From the NCBI RefSeq assembly GCF_019774615.1, contig NZ_CP081496.1:5208001-5272000 (forward strand): a DNA stretch of 64,000 nucleotides, in the 5' to 3' direction. How positions within the stretch are numbered: the first letter of the stretch is position 1; each line of letters starts with the position of its first letter. Source of the DNA: Streptomyces sp. BHT-5-2 (GTDB lineage: Bacteria > Actinomycetota > Actinomycetes > Streptomycetales > Streptomycetaceae). A program made the position numbers and the translations under genes. Under the pieces are notes generated by a model, which worked only from the letters and a program-made list of their open reading frames with translations, was not told where the DNA came from and did not search any database. Positions 36,143 to 48,192 of the stretch are shown here, in pieces.

Positions 36143-36466
36143 TCAGGCGCCGCTGCCGCCGAACTCGCGCTCCAGCGATGCGATCTGGTTGGAGCCCAGA
36201 CCGCGCACCCGGCGGCTCTCGGAGATGCCGAGGCGCTCCATGATCTGCTTCGCACGGACCTTGCCCACGCCGGGCAGGGACTCCAGGAGGGCCGAGACCT
36301 TCATCTTGCCGATGACATCGTTCTTCTGGCCCTGCTGGATGACCTCGTGCAGGGAGGCCCCGGAGTGCTTGAGCCGATTCTTGACCTCGGCGCGCTCCCG
36401 GCGAGCCGCGGCGGCCTTTTCGAGCGCGGCAGCGCGCTGTTCAGGGGTAAGGGGCGGAAGAGCCAC
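36143..36466 (-). CDS. ihf: Actinobacterial integration host factor (mIHF/sIHF)
   Basis: A 107-residue nucleoid-associated protein unrelated in sequence to enteric IHF. It matches mycobacterial mIHF and Streptomyces sIHF: N-terminal PPLTPEQRAAALEKAAAARRERAEVK helix, then a helix-two-turn-helix core with SALLESLPGVGKVRAKQIMERLGI that grips DNA through its backbone. It bends or compacts DNA and affects development and antibiotic production in Streptomyces. GTG 36466. Lies 38 bp upstream of gmk and is separated from pyrF by a U-rich terminator. Confidence 0.97.
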   Translation of the reverse strand: MALPPLTPEQRAAALEKAAAARRERAEVKNRLKHSGASLHEVIQQGQKNDVIGKMKVSALLESLPGVGKVRAKQIMERLGISESRRVRGLGSNQIASLEREFGGSGA

Positions 36467-36621
36467 GCCTACGTCACCTCGGATGTCGAACTGTCGGATA
36501 CGGACCGGTGTGGAACCTAGTCGCCCCGCAACAGCGGAGCAACGAGCAACGCGCTTACGTGCAGTGCTCTCGACGGAGACTAGCGGCCGATCGCGCCGGA
36601 GTCAGCGAGAACAGACGAAAA

Positions 36622-36649
36622 GTCCTGGTCAGACTCAGCTGACCAGGAC
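36622..36649 (-). terminator. Rho-independent terminator of the pyr operon
   Basis: GTCCTGGTCAG (36622-36632) and CTGACCAGGAC (36639-36649) form an 11-bp stem with a 6-base loop. On the minus strand the stem is followed by TTTTCGTCTG, a fair U-tract. It begins 22 bp after the pyrF stop. Confidence 0.88.
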
Positions 36650-36671
36650 ATTTCGGGACCAAATAACCGCG

Positions 36672-37561
36672 TTATGCGACGGCCGCGCGCACTTCGTCGG
36701 CACAGCGGGCCGCCGCCGTGCGCAGTGCACCGGCGTCCGGACCGTGCTTCAGCACTCCCCGGCTGACGCTCGGGACGACGTTGCGGACCGCCGCGCCGAA
36801 GACGGTGGGCAGGTCGGCGGGGGTGGCGCCCTGGGCTCCGATGCCGGGGGCCAGCAGCGGGCCGTTGATCGCCAGGTCGAAGGCGGAGAGATCGCCGAGG
36901 GTGGCGCCGACGACCGCGCCGAAGGAGCCCAGCGGCGCCGCCCCGGCGTTCTCGGCGGCGAGGTGGCCGAGCATGGTGGCGGCGACGGTGCGGCCGTCCT
37001 CGCGGACCGCGCGCTGCACCTCCGCGCCCTCCGGGTTGGAGGTCAGGCCCAGCACGAAGAGCCCGGCGCCACTCTGCCGCGCCAGCTCCACGGCCGGCTC
37101 CAGCGAGCCGTAGCCGAGGTACGGGGAGACCGTCAACGCGTCCGAGAACAGCGGCGAGTCCGGGCGCAGGAACGCCTCGGCGTAGGCGCTCATGGTGGAA
37201 CCGATGTCGCCGCGCTTGGCGTCCATGAGGATCAGCGCACCGCGTTCCCGCGCCTCCTCGACGGCGGTCTCCAGCACGGCGACGCCGCGCGAGCCGAACC
37301 GCTCGAAGAAGGCCGACTGCGGCTTGAAGACCGCGACCTGCTCGCCGAGCGCCTCGACGACGGTCCTGGTGAACCGCGCCAGGCCCGCGACGTCGTCGTT
37401 CAGGCCCCAGTCGGCCAGCAGCGAGGCGTGCGGGTCGATGCCGATGCAGAGCGGGCCGCGCTCGTCCATGGCGCGGCGCAGGCGCGCGCCGAAGGGTTGA
37501 AGAGAGAGCGGGCGCCCGGAGGGCGTCGTTGAGGGGCGGAGGTCGGGCGACGGGCGGGGGC

Positions 37562-37565
<4 letters not shown>
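36672..37565 (-). CDS. pyrF: Orotidine 5'-phosphate decarboxylase PyrF (type 2)
   Basis: Last step of UMP synthesis. At 297 residues it is the longer actinobacterial/myxobacterial-type enzyme. The active-site motif is LILMDAKRGDIGSTMSAYAEA with the Asp-Lys-x-x-Asp catalytic array, and CIGIDPHASLLADWGL comes early. Later blocks are SPYLGYGSLEPAVELA and LAPGIGAQG. The ATG at 37565 overlaps the pyrD stop as ATGA, so translation is coupled. Last gene of the pyr operon, followed by a terminator. Confidence 0.96.
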
Positions 37566-38671
<1,106 letters not shown>

Positions 38672-38725
38672 GGTGGTGGGCGGGCCTTCTCGCGGAGGGG
38701 GGGTCGGGTGGGGTGGGCTCACGAA

Positions 38726-38755
38726 GAGGGGGACACCGCCTTCGGTGTCCCCCTC
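38726..38755 (-). terminator. 13-bp perfect hairpin between carB and pyrD
   Basis: GAGGGGGACACCG (38726-38738) and CGGTGTCCCCCTC (38743-38755) pair fully around CCTT, starting 6 bp after the carB stop. On the minus strand it is followed by TTCGTGAGCC, a poor U-tract. It may cause partial termination or protect the upstream mRNA inside the pyr operon. Confidence 0.65.
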
Positions 38756-38761
38756 GCGGGC

Positions 38762-42065
<3,304 letters not shown>

Positions 42066-42073
<8 letters not shown>

Positions 42074-43241
42074 GCTGGCCCTCCATCAGGGAAACGCTGT
42101 GCTGATTGTTGTCTCGCATGAGCTCGACGAACCGGTCGAAGAGGTACGCGGCGTCGTGCGGGCCGGCGGCCGCCTCGGGGTGGTACTGAACGCTGAAGGC
42201 CGGCTGGTCCAGGAGCTGGAGCCCCTCCACCACGTCGTCGTTGAGGCAGACGTGGGAGACCTCGGCGCGGCCGTAGGGGGTGTCGGATACCTTGTCGAGC
42301 GGGGCGTCCACCGCGAAACCGTGGTTGTGCGCGGTGATCTCGACCTTGCCGGTCGTGCGGTCCTGCACCGGCTGGTTGATGCCGCGGTGCCCGTACTTGA
42401 GCTTGTACGTGCCGAAGCCCAGCGCCCGGCCCAGGATCTGGTTGCCGAAGCAGATGCCGAACAGCGGGGTCTTGCGGGAGAGCACCTCGCGCATCACCGC
42501 GACCGGGTGGTCGGCGGTGGCCGGGTCGCCGGGGCCGTTGGAGAAGAACACGCCGTCGGGGTTGACCGCGTAGACGTCCTCGGCGGTGGCGGTGGCCGGC
42601 AGGACGTGCACCTCGATGCCGCGCTCGGCCATCCGGTGCGGGGTCATGCCCTTGATGCCGAGGTCGATCGCGGCCACGGTGAACTTCTTCGCACCGATCG
42701 CCGGGACGACGTACGCCTCCTTGGTGGCGACCTCCGCGGAGAGGTCGGCGCCCTTCATCTCGGGCTGCTGGCGCACCTCGGCGAGCATGGTGCCCGCGTC
42801 GGGCAGTGCGTTGCCGGAGAAGATGCCGACCCGCATCGCGCCGCGCTCGCGCAGATGGCGGGTGAGCGCGCGGGTGTCGACGCCGCTGATGCCGACGACG
42901 CCCTGGTGGCGCAGCTCCTCGTCGAGGGAGCGGCGGGAGCGCCAGTTGGACGGGATCCGGGCGGGGTCGCGGACGACGTAGCCGGCCACCCAGATCCGCG
43001 CGGACTCGGGGTCCTCGTCGTTCACGCCGGTGTTGCCGACGTGCGGGGCGGTCATGACGACGACCTGGCGGTGGTACGACGGGTCGGTCAGTGTCTCCTG
43101 GTAGCCGGTCATGCCGGTGGAGAACACCGCCTCGCCGAAGGTCTCCCCCACGGCCCCGTAGGCGCGGCCGCGGAAGGTGCGGCCGTCCTCCAGGACGAGT
43201 ACGGCGGGGATCTTGCCCGTCCCCTTGGTGGAGGTCGTCAT
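42066..43241 (-). CDS. carA: Carbamoyl-phosphate synthase small subunit
   Basis: Glutamine amidotransferase subunit that supplies ammonia to CarB. The 391-residue protein has the N-terminal CarA domain (VLVLEDGRTFRGRAYGA, and FSTGMTGYQETLTDPSYHRQ). A class I glutaminase domain follows, with nucleophile Cys in LFGICFGNQILG and the His-Glu pair in VQYHPEAAAGP. ATG 43241 overlaps the stop of the preceding PH-like gene as ATGA. A longer frame to 43943 runs antisense-like across that gene and is rejected. Confidence 0.97.
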
Positions 43242-43813
43242 CGTGCGCCTTCCGTTTCGGTGTGCTCGGTGCTGCTGAGCTGGTTGATGGCCTCGACCCA
43301 GGCGGGGTGCTCCCCGGCCCGGTCGGAGCGGAAGCCGGAGTCGATCCGTCTGCCGCCGTGTTCCCAGGTGACGACCAGCAGGCCGCCCTCGGGGAGGACC
43401 TTGCCGGCGATGCCGGCCTCCAGGCGTGCGCCGCGCAGGGCGGCGACCGGTACGAAGAAGTCCGTGGCGCCGGGCCGTTCGACGGCCAGGCCCTGGTCGG
43501 TGAGGGTCAGTTCGGCCCGGCTGCGGGTGCCCAGACCGCGGGCGACGATCCGGTCGAGCCACTGCCCGGCGGTGGTCGAGCCGTGGTAGCGCCCGCTGAG
43601 GGACAGCCGGGCCTCCCCCGCGTCGTCCGGTGCGGACGGCAGCTCGGGCAGATCGCCCTGGAGGGTGCCGCGCCACTTCCAGCCCTGGCGCATCAGCCAG
43701 TACACGAAGACGACGAAGACCAGGAGGCCGACCACCCAGGCGATGCGCCCGGACCAGTCGGTGACCGGGGCGGAGTGCTGCGCCGCGGCCAGGGGGATCA
43801 GTTGAGGAGTCAC
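43238..43813 (-). CDS. PH-like domain membrane protein in the pyr operon
   Basis: A 191-residue protein. A single membrane helix near the N-terminus (WVVGLLVFVVFVYWLM, about residues 27-42) is followed by a cytoplasmic beta-rich domain resembling bacterial PH-like domains (RAELTLTDQGLAVERPG and LPEGGLLVVTWEHGGRRIDSGF). No catalytic motif is seen. It is locked into the pyr operon by 4-bp overlaps on both sides (pyrC upstream, carA downstream), an arrangement kept in streptomycetes. Its function is unknown. It might tether or regulate pyrimidine enzymes at the membrane, but nothing in the sequence proves that. Confidence 0.85.
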   Translation of the reverse strand: MTPQLIPLAAAQHSAPVTDWSGRIAWVVGLLVFVVFVYWLMRQGWKWRGTLQGDLPELPSAPDDAGEARLSLSGRYHGSTTAGQWLDRIVARGLGTRSRAELTLTDQGLAVERPGATDFFVPVAALRGARLEAGIAGKVLPEGGLLVVTWEHGGRRIDSGFRSDRAGEHPAWVEAINQLSSTEHTETEGAR

Positions 43814-45105
43814 GCGAGCTTCCCGTCGACGACCGTTGCGCGGCCCCGCAGGAAGGTGTGGGTGACGCGTCCCGGCAGCTCACGGCCCTCGTAGGGGGTG
43901 TTGCGGCTGCGGGAGGCGAAGCCCGCGGGGTCCACCTCTCCACGGTAAGCGGAATCGACCAGGGTGAGGTTGGCGGGCTCGCCGACCGAGACGGGGCGTC
44001 CCTGGCCCGCCAGCCGACCGATCCGCGCCGGCGCGGCGGACATCCGGTCGGCGACGCCGGCCCAGTCCAGCAGTCCGGTCTCGACCATGGTCTGCTGGAC
44101 GACCGACAGGGCGGTCTCCAGGCCCACCATGCCCATGGCGGCCGCGGCCCACTCGCAGTCCTTGTCCTCGTGCGGGTGCGGGGCGTGGTCGGTGGCGACG
44201 ATGTCGATCGTGCCGTCGGCGAGCGCCTCGCGCAGCGCCATCACGTCCCGCTCGGTGCGCAGCGGCGGGTTGACCTTGTAGACCGGGTTGTAGCTGCGCA
44301 CCAGCTCGTCGGTGAGGAGCAGGTGGTGCGGGGTGACCTCGGCGGTGACGTCGATGCCGCGGGACTTGGCCCAGCGGACGATCTCGACGCTGCCGGCGGT
44401 CGACAGGTGGCAGATGTGGACCCGGGAGCCCACGTGCTCGGCGAGCAGCACGTCCCGGGCGATGATCGACTCCTCGGCGACGGCCGGCCAGCCGCCCAAC
44501 CCCAGTTCGGCCGAGACGACGCCCTCGTTCATCTGGGCGCCCTCGGTCAGCCGCGGCTCCTGGGCGTGCTGGGCGACGACCCCGCCGAACGCCTTCACGT
44601 ACTCCAGGGCCCGCCGCATGATCACCGCGTCGTCGACGCACTTGCCGTCGTCGGAGAAGACCGTGACGCCGGCCGCGGACTCGTGCATCGCGCCGAGCTC
44701 GGCGAGCTTCCTGCCCTCCAGGCCGACGGTGACGGCGCCGATGGGCTGCACGTCGCAGTAGCCGTGCTCCCGGCCCAGCCGGTAGACCTGCTCGACGACG
44801 CCGGCGGTGTCGGCGACCGGGAAGGTGTTGGCCATGGCGAACACCGCGGTGTAGCCGCCGGCGGCCGCGGCCCGGGTGCCGGTCAGGACGGTCTCGGAGT
44901 CCTCCCGCCCGGGCTCGCGCAGATGGGTGTGCAGGTCGACCAGGCCCGGCAGCAGGATCTTCCCGGCGGCCTCGACGACCTCGGCGCCCTCGGCACTGGA
45001 CACGGTGAGGTCGGTGCCGACGGCGGTGATCGTCCCGTCCGTGATCAGCACGTCCTGCGGCGCGCCGCCGAGCACCTTCGCACCGCGGATAAGGATCTTG
45101 CTCAT
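43810..45105 (-). CDS. pyrC: Dihydroorotase PyrC, class I
   Basis: Cyclises carbamoyl aspartate to dihydroorotate. The 431-residue amidohydrolase has the zinc motif LPGLVDLHTHLREPGREDSE with the HxH pair, a metal-ligand His in HICHLSTAGS, and IVATDHAPHPHEDKDCEW with the catalytic Asp. These features are of the class I (multifunctional-type) family. ATG 45105 follows AGGAGA, four bases after the pyrB stop. Its own stop overlaps the next gene. Cytoplasmic; pyr operon member. Confidence 0.97.
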   Translation of the reverse strand: MSKILIRGAKVLGGAPQDVLITDGTITAVGTDLTVSSAEGAEVVEAAGKILLPGLVDLHTHLREPGREDSETVLTGTRAAAAGGYTAVFAMANTFPVADTAGVVEQVYRLGREHGYCDVQPIGAVTVGLEGRKLAELGAMHESAAGVTVFSDDGKCVDDAVIMRRALEYVKAFGGVVAQHAQEPRLTEGAQMNEGVVSAELGLGGWPAVAEESIIARDVLLAEHVGSRVHICHLSTAGSVEIVRWAKSRGIDVTAEVTPHHLLLTDELVRSYNPVYKVNPPLRTERDVMALREALADGTIDIVATDHAPHPHEDKDCEWAAAAMGMVGLETALSVVQQTMVETGLLDWAGVADRMSAAPARIGRLAGQGRPVSVGEPANLTLVDSAYRGEVDPAGFASRSRNTPYEGRELPGRVTHTFLRGRATVVDGKLA

Positions 45106-45109
45106 GGTG

Positions 45110-46087
45110 TTACTTCTCCTCGGTACGGGGGTGGGTGACGGCGGGCTCGTTGCCGCCGAGCAGCAGGTAGAGGACGGCCATGCGGACGGAGACGCCGTTG
45201 GCGACCTGTTCGACGACCGTGCAGCGGTCGGAGTCGGCGACCTCGGCGGTGATCTCCATGCCGCGGACCATCGGGCCGGGGTGCATGACGAGGGCGTGGT
45301 CGGGCATCCGCGCCATCCGGTCGGCGTCCAGGCCGTAGCGGCGCGAGTACTCGCGCTCGGTGGGGAAGAACGCGGCGTTCATCCGCTCGCGCTGGACCCG
45401 CAGCATCATCACGGCGTCGGACTTGGGCAGCACCCGGTCGAGGTCGTAGGAGACCTCGCACGGCCAGGTCTCGACGCCGACCGGTACGAGGGTGGGCGGC
45501 GCGACGAGGGTGACCTCGGCGCCGAGGGTGTGCAGCAGATCGACGTTGGAGCGGGCGACGCGGCTGTGCAGGACGTCCCCGACGAGCGTGATGCGCCTCC
45601 CGGTGAGGTCCTTGCCGAGCCCTGCGTCCGGGCCGATCAGCCGGCGCCGCATGGTGAAGGCGTCGAGCAGCGCCTGGGTGGGGTGCTGGTGGGTGCCGTC
45701 GCCGGCGTTGATGACGGGGGCGTCGATCCAGCCGGACGTGGCGAGGCGGTAGGGGGCGCCGGAGGCGCCGTGCCGGATGACGACGGCGTCGACGCCCATC
45801 GCCTCCAGGGTCTGGGCGGTGTCCTTCAGGGACTCGCCCTTGGAGACGCTGGAGCCCTTGGCGGCGAAGTTGATGACGTCGGCGGAGAGCCGCTTCTCGG
45901 CCGCCTCGAAGGAGATCCGGGTGCGGGTGGAGTCCTCGAAGAAGAGGTTGCAGACGGTACGGCCGCGCAGGGCGGGCAGTTTCTTGATCGGCCGGTCGGC
46001 GACCCGGGCCATTTCCTCGGCGGTGTCGAGGATCAGCACGGCGTCGTCCCGCGTGAGATCGGCGGCCGAGATGAGGTGACGCTTCAT
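45110..46087 (-). CDS. pyrB: Aspartate carbamoyltransferase catalytic chain
   Basis: Transfers the carbamoyl group to aspartate, the committed pyrimidine step. The 325-residue protein has the carbamoyl-phosphate motif FFEDSTRTRISFE, INAGDGTHQHPTQALLD, and the aspartate-domain segment MHPGPMVRGMEI. No pyrI regulatory gene is adjacent, as expected in actinomycetes. ATG 46087 (MKRHLISAADL) is the family start. The frame extends to 46453 inside the pyrR coding region and is not used. Separated from pyrR by 94 bp. Confidence 0.97.
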   Translation of the reverse strand: MKRHLISAADLTRDDAVLILDTAEEMARVADRPIKKLPALRGRTVCNLFFEDSTRTRISFEAAEKRLSADVINFAAKGSSVSKGESLKDTAQTLEAMGVDAVVIRHGASGAPYRLATSGWIDAPVINAGDGTHQHPTQALLDAFTMRRRLIGPDAGLGKDLTGRRITLVGDVLHSRVARSNVDLLHTLGAEVTLVAPPTLVPVGVETWPCEVSYDLDRVLPKSDAVMMLRVQRERMNAAFFPTEREYSRRYGLDADRMARMPDHALVMHPGPMVRGMEITAEVADSDRCTVVEQVANGVSVRMAVLYLLLGGNEPAVTHPRTEEK

Positions 46088-46181
46088 CCGGTGTTCTCCG
46101 GGAGTGAGGGAGGTGTACGGGAATGTCCGTCGAGCGGGCATGGGTACGGGCCCGGGGTCACCGGGTCCGTCCGCGCGTGCG

Positions 46182-46820
46182 CTAGCGCCCGTCGGCCGGG
46201 GCGGTCCGCTCGACCGCCGGGACGTCGGCGTCGGGACCGGGTCGGGACGGGGCCGGGCGCAGGCCGAGCAGCACGGCGTCGCGGCCGTCCTCCTCGGTGA
46301 GCTGGACCTTGACCGCCTCCCGCAGCGAGGTGGGGAGGTTCTTGCCCACGTAGTCGGCGCGGATCGGCAGCTCGCGGTGACCCCGGTCGACCAGGACGGC
46401 CAGCTGCACGGCGCGCGGGCGCCCGATGTCGCCCAGCGCGTCCAGGGCGGCACGGATCGTCCGTCCGGAGAAGAGCACGTCGTCGACGAGGAGGACGAGG
46501 CGGCCCTCGATGCCGTCGGTGGGGATCTCCGTGCGGCCCAGCGTGCGGGCCGGGCCCAGCCGCAGATCGTCGCGGTACATCGTGATGTCGAGCGAGCCGA
46601 CCGGAATGGCGCGGCCGGTGATCTCCTCGAGCTTGGCGGCCAGCCGCCGGGCGAGAAAGACGCCGCGGGTGGGGATTCCCAGGAGCACCACGTCGTCCGC
46701 GCCCTTGGCGCGCTCGACGATTTCGTGGGCGATACGGGTCAGCATCCGCGCGATGTCCGGGCCTTCGAGCACCGGCCGGGCGGAAGCGTGCGTTCTCGGG
46801 TCGGAATGCGTCGCGTCCAT
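46182..46820 (-). CDS. pyrR: PyrR pyrimidine regulatory protein / uracil phosphoribosyltransferase
   Basis: RNA-binding repressor of the pyr operon with weak uracil phosphoribosyltransferase activity. The 212-residue protein has the PRPP-binding motif LVLLVDDVLFSGRTIRAAL and the PyrR-typical SLDITMYRDDL and LGIPTRGVFLARRLA. ATG 46820 follows the ribosome site AAGGAGG (46837-46831). That site is paired in a leader hairpin carrying the PyrR recognition sequence, so PyrR probably represses its own translation. First gene of the pyrR-B-C-x-carA-carB-D-F operon. The Pro/Asp-rich C-terminal tail is probably disordered. Confidence 0.96.
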   Translation of the reverse strand: MDATHSDPRTHASARPVLEGPDIARMLTRIAHEIVERAKGADDVVLLGIPTRGVFLARRLAAKLEEITGRAIPVGSLDITMYRDDLRLGPARTLGRTEIPTDGIEGRLVLLVDDVLFSGRTIRAALDALGDIGRPRAVQLAVLVDRGHRELPIRADYVGKNLPTSLREAVKVQLTEEDGRDAVLLGLRPAPSRPGPDADVPAVERTAPADGR

Positions 46821-46830
46821 ACGAAACGGA

Positions 46831-46865
46831 CCTCCTTCTCCGCCTCACGGGACGGACCTTAAAGG
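46831..46865 (-). promoter_or_regulatory. PyrR-binding hairpin covering the pyrR ribosome site
   Basis: On the minus strand, CCTT (46865-46862) pairs with AAGG (46837-46834), which is part of the Shine-Dalgarno AAGGAGG. TCCG (46856-46853) pairs with CGGA (46842-46839). The loop TCCCGTGAGG (46852-46843) fits the PyrR recognition pattern of a UCC/GUCC followed by GAGG. The same layout is known from the Mycobacterium smegmatis pyrR leader, where PyrR represses translation. Pairing is seen; function is inferred. Confidence 0.8.
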
Positions 46866-46951
46866 ACGTCGGAATTACGAGACTCAGGCTATCAGGAGGC
46901 CCCCGGAGAGCCGCGCGCCCCCCTGACGGGTGAGGGTCTGGCCCATTCGGC

Positions 46952-46994
46952 TTGACGAAGTCAGATTACGCTGCGTAACCTCACAGTGAGTTAC
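46952..46994 (+). promoter_or_regulatory. bldD promoter with overlapping BldD box
   Basis: TTGACG (46952-46957) and TAACCT (46976-46981) are 18 bp apart, a good vegetative-type promoter. The 15-mer CTCACAGTGAGTTAC (46980-46994) matches the BldD consensus nTnACnC(A/T)GnGTnAn with one mismatch and overlaps the expected start point near 46987. BldD is known to repress its own gene. Confidence 0.85.
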
Positions 46995-47041
46995 CAGCCC
47001 GCGGCCGAGCCGCATGTCGATACAGCCGTCTGGGGAGCTTT

Positions 47042-47542
47042 ATGTCCAGCGAATACGCCAAACAGCTCGGGGCCAAGCTCCGCGCCATCCGTACCCAGCA
47101 GGGCCTCTCTCTCCATGGCGTCGAGGAGAAGTCCCAGGGCCGCTGGAAGGCCGTGGTGGTGGGGTCCTACGAGCGCGGTGACCGTGCCGTGACCGTCCAG
47201 CGCCTCGCCGAGCTGGCCGACTTCTACGGCGTGCCGGTGCAGGAGCTGCTGCCGGGCACCACGCCGGGCGGCGCCGCCGAGCCGCCGCCGAAGCTGGTGC
47301 TGGACCTGGAGCGTCTGGCCCACGTCCCGCAGGAGAAGGCCGGCCCGCTCCAGCGCTACGCCGCCACCATCCAGAGCCAGCGCGGGGACTACAACGGCAA
47401 GGTCCTCTCGATCCGCCAGGACGACCTGCGCACCCTCGCGGTGATCTACGACCAGTCGCCCTCGGTGCTCACCGAGCAGCTGATCAGCTGGGGCGTGCTG
47501 GACGCGGACGCCCGCCGGGCCGTGCAGCACGAGGAGATCTGA
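47042..47542 (+). CDS. bldD: Developmental master regulator BldD
   Basis: Represses sporulation genes during vegetative growth when bound to c-di-GMP. The 166-residue protein has an N-terminal XRE-type helix-turn-helix (about 8-70, LGAKLRAIRTQQGLSLHGVE with the recognition region WKAVVVGSYERGDRAVT). A C-terminal c-di-GMP-binding domain has the signature RGD at 114-116 and RQDD at 125-128, eight residues apart. This is exactly the RXD-X8-RXXD pattern of Streptomyces BldD. ATG 47042 follows GGGGAG. A BldD box lies in its own promoter and a strong terminator follows. Confidence 0.98.
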   Translation: MSSEYAKQLGAKLRAIRTQQGLSLHGVEEKSQGRWKAVVVGSYERGDRAVTVQRLAELADFYGVPVQELLPGTTPGGAAEPPPKLVLDLERLAHVPQEKAGPLQRYAATIQSQRGDYNGKVLSIRQDDLRTLAVIYDQSPSVLTEQLISWGVLDADARRAVQHEEI

Positions 47543-47577
47543 CCGGCCTCCACCCCCCGCTTCACACGCAGAAACGT

Positions 47578-47608
47578 ACCGCCGCTCCGGGCTGCCCGGA
47601 GCGGCGGT
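47578..47608 (+). terminator. bldD terminator
   Basis: ACCGCCGCTCCGGG (47578-47591) and CCCGGAGCGGCGGT (47595-47608) pair perfectly over 14 bp with a 3-base loop, 36 bp after the bldD stop. There is no U-tract. Confidence 0.85.
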
Positions 47609-47672
47609 CGGCGTATCCGGCGACGGACGCCCAGGCGACCCGCCGCGCCGCGGAGACGGGCACGGGAAGACC

Positions 47673-47711
47673 GACGGGCCCGGAGCGACGCGGTGTCGCT
47701 CCGGGCCCGTC
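47673..47711 (-). terminator. nusB terminator
   Basis: A 17-bp perfect stem (47673-47689 with 47695-47711; inner sequence CGGGCCCGGAGCGAC) and a 5-base loop lie 42 bp after the nusB stop. It faces the bldD terminator across about 65 bp, insulating the convergent units. Confidence 0.85.
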
Positions 47712-47752
47712 CGGTGCCTCGGTTCACGGCCGTCGGCGGCCGCGTGGCCGGA

Positions 47753-48190
47753 TCAGCGCGTCTCCTCCCGGCGCAGTCCCGGCTTGAGCTCCTTGAGCCG
47801 GGCCAGCAGGCCGTTGACGAACGACGGCGAGTCGTCCGTGGAGAACTCCTTGGCCAGCTGCACGGCCTCGTCGATCGCCACCGCGTCCGGCGTCCCGTCG
47901 ACCCACAGCAGCTCGTAGGCCCCGAGCCGCAGGATGGAGCGGTCGGCCGCCGGCATCCGGTCCAGGTCCCAGTCGACGGAGTAGGTGGAGATCAGCTCGT
48001 CGATGCGGGCGATGTGCTCCGCGTACCCCTCGACCAGTTCCAGGGTGTACTCGTGGACCGGCGGTTGACGGGTGTCGGTCCGGGCGTGGCGCATCCAGTC
48101 CGCCAGCACGGACTGCACGTCGGCACCGCGCTGGTCGGCCTCGAAGAGGATCTGGAAGGCGCGCTTACGGGCCTTGGTGCGGGCAGCCAC
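47753..48190 (-). CDS. nusB: Transcription antitermination factor NusB
   Basis: A 145-residue all-helical RNA-binding protein. With NusE (S10) it supports antitermination on rRNA operons. It begins MAARTKARKRAFQILFEADQRG, the diagnostic NusB start, and continues with HIARIDELISTYS, and RSILRLGAYELLWVDGTPDAVAIDEAVQLAKEF containing the conserved C-terminal helices. GTG 48190 lies two bases after the efp stop, so it is co-transcribed with efp. Ends in a strong hairpin convergent with bldD. Confidence 0.97.
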   Translation of the reverse strand: MAARTKARKRAFQILFEADQRGADVQSVLADWMRHARTDTRQPPVHEYTLELVEGYAEHIARIDELISTYSVDWDLDRMPAADRSILRLGAYELLWVDGTPDAVAIDEAVQLAKEFSTDDSPSFVNGLLARLKELKPGLRREETR

Positions 48191-48192
48191 GG

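Noticed and set aside
43830..43842. Another CGTTGCGCG match near the pyrC 3' end
   Set aside because: It is a single copy inside coding sequence, without the 30-bp-spaced partner seen in the module promoters. Chance matches of this core are expected in G+C-rich DNA.
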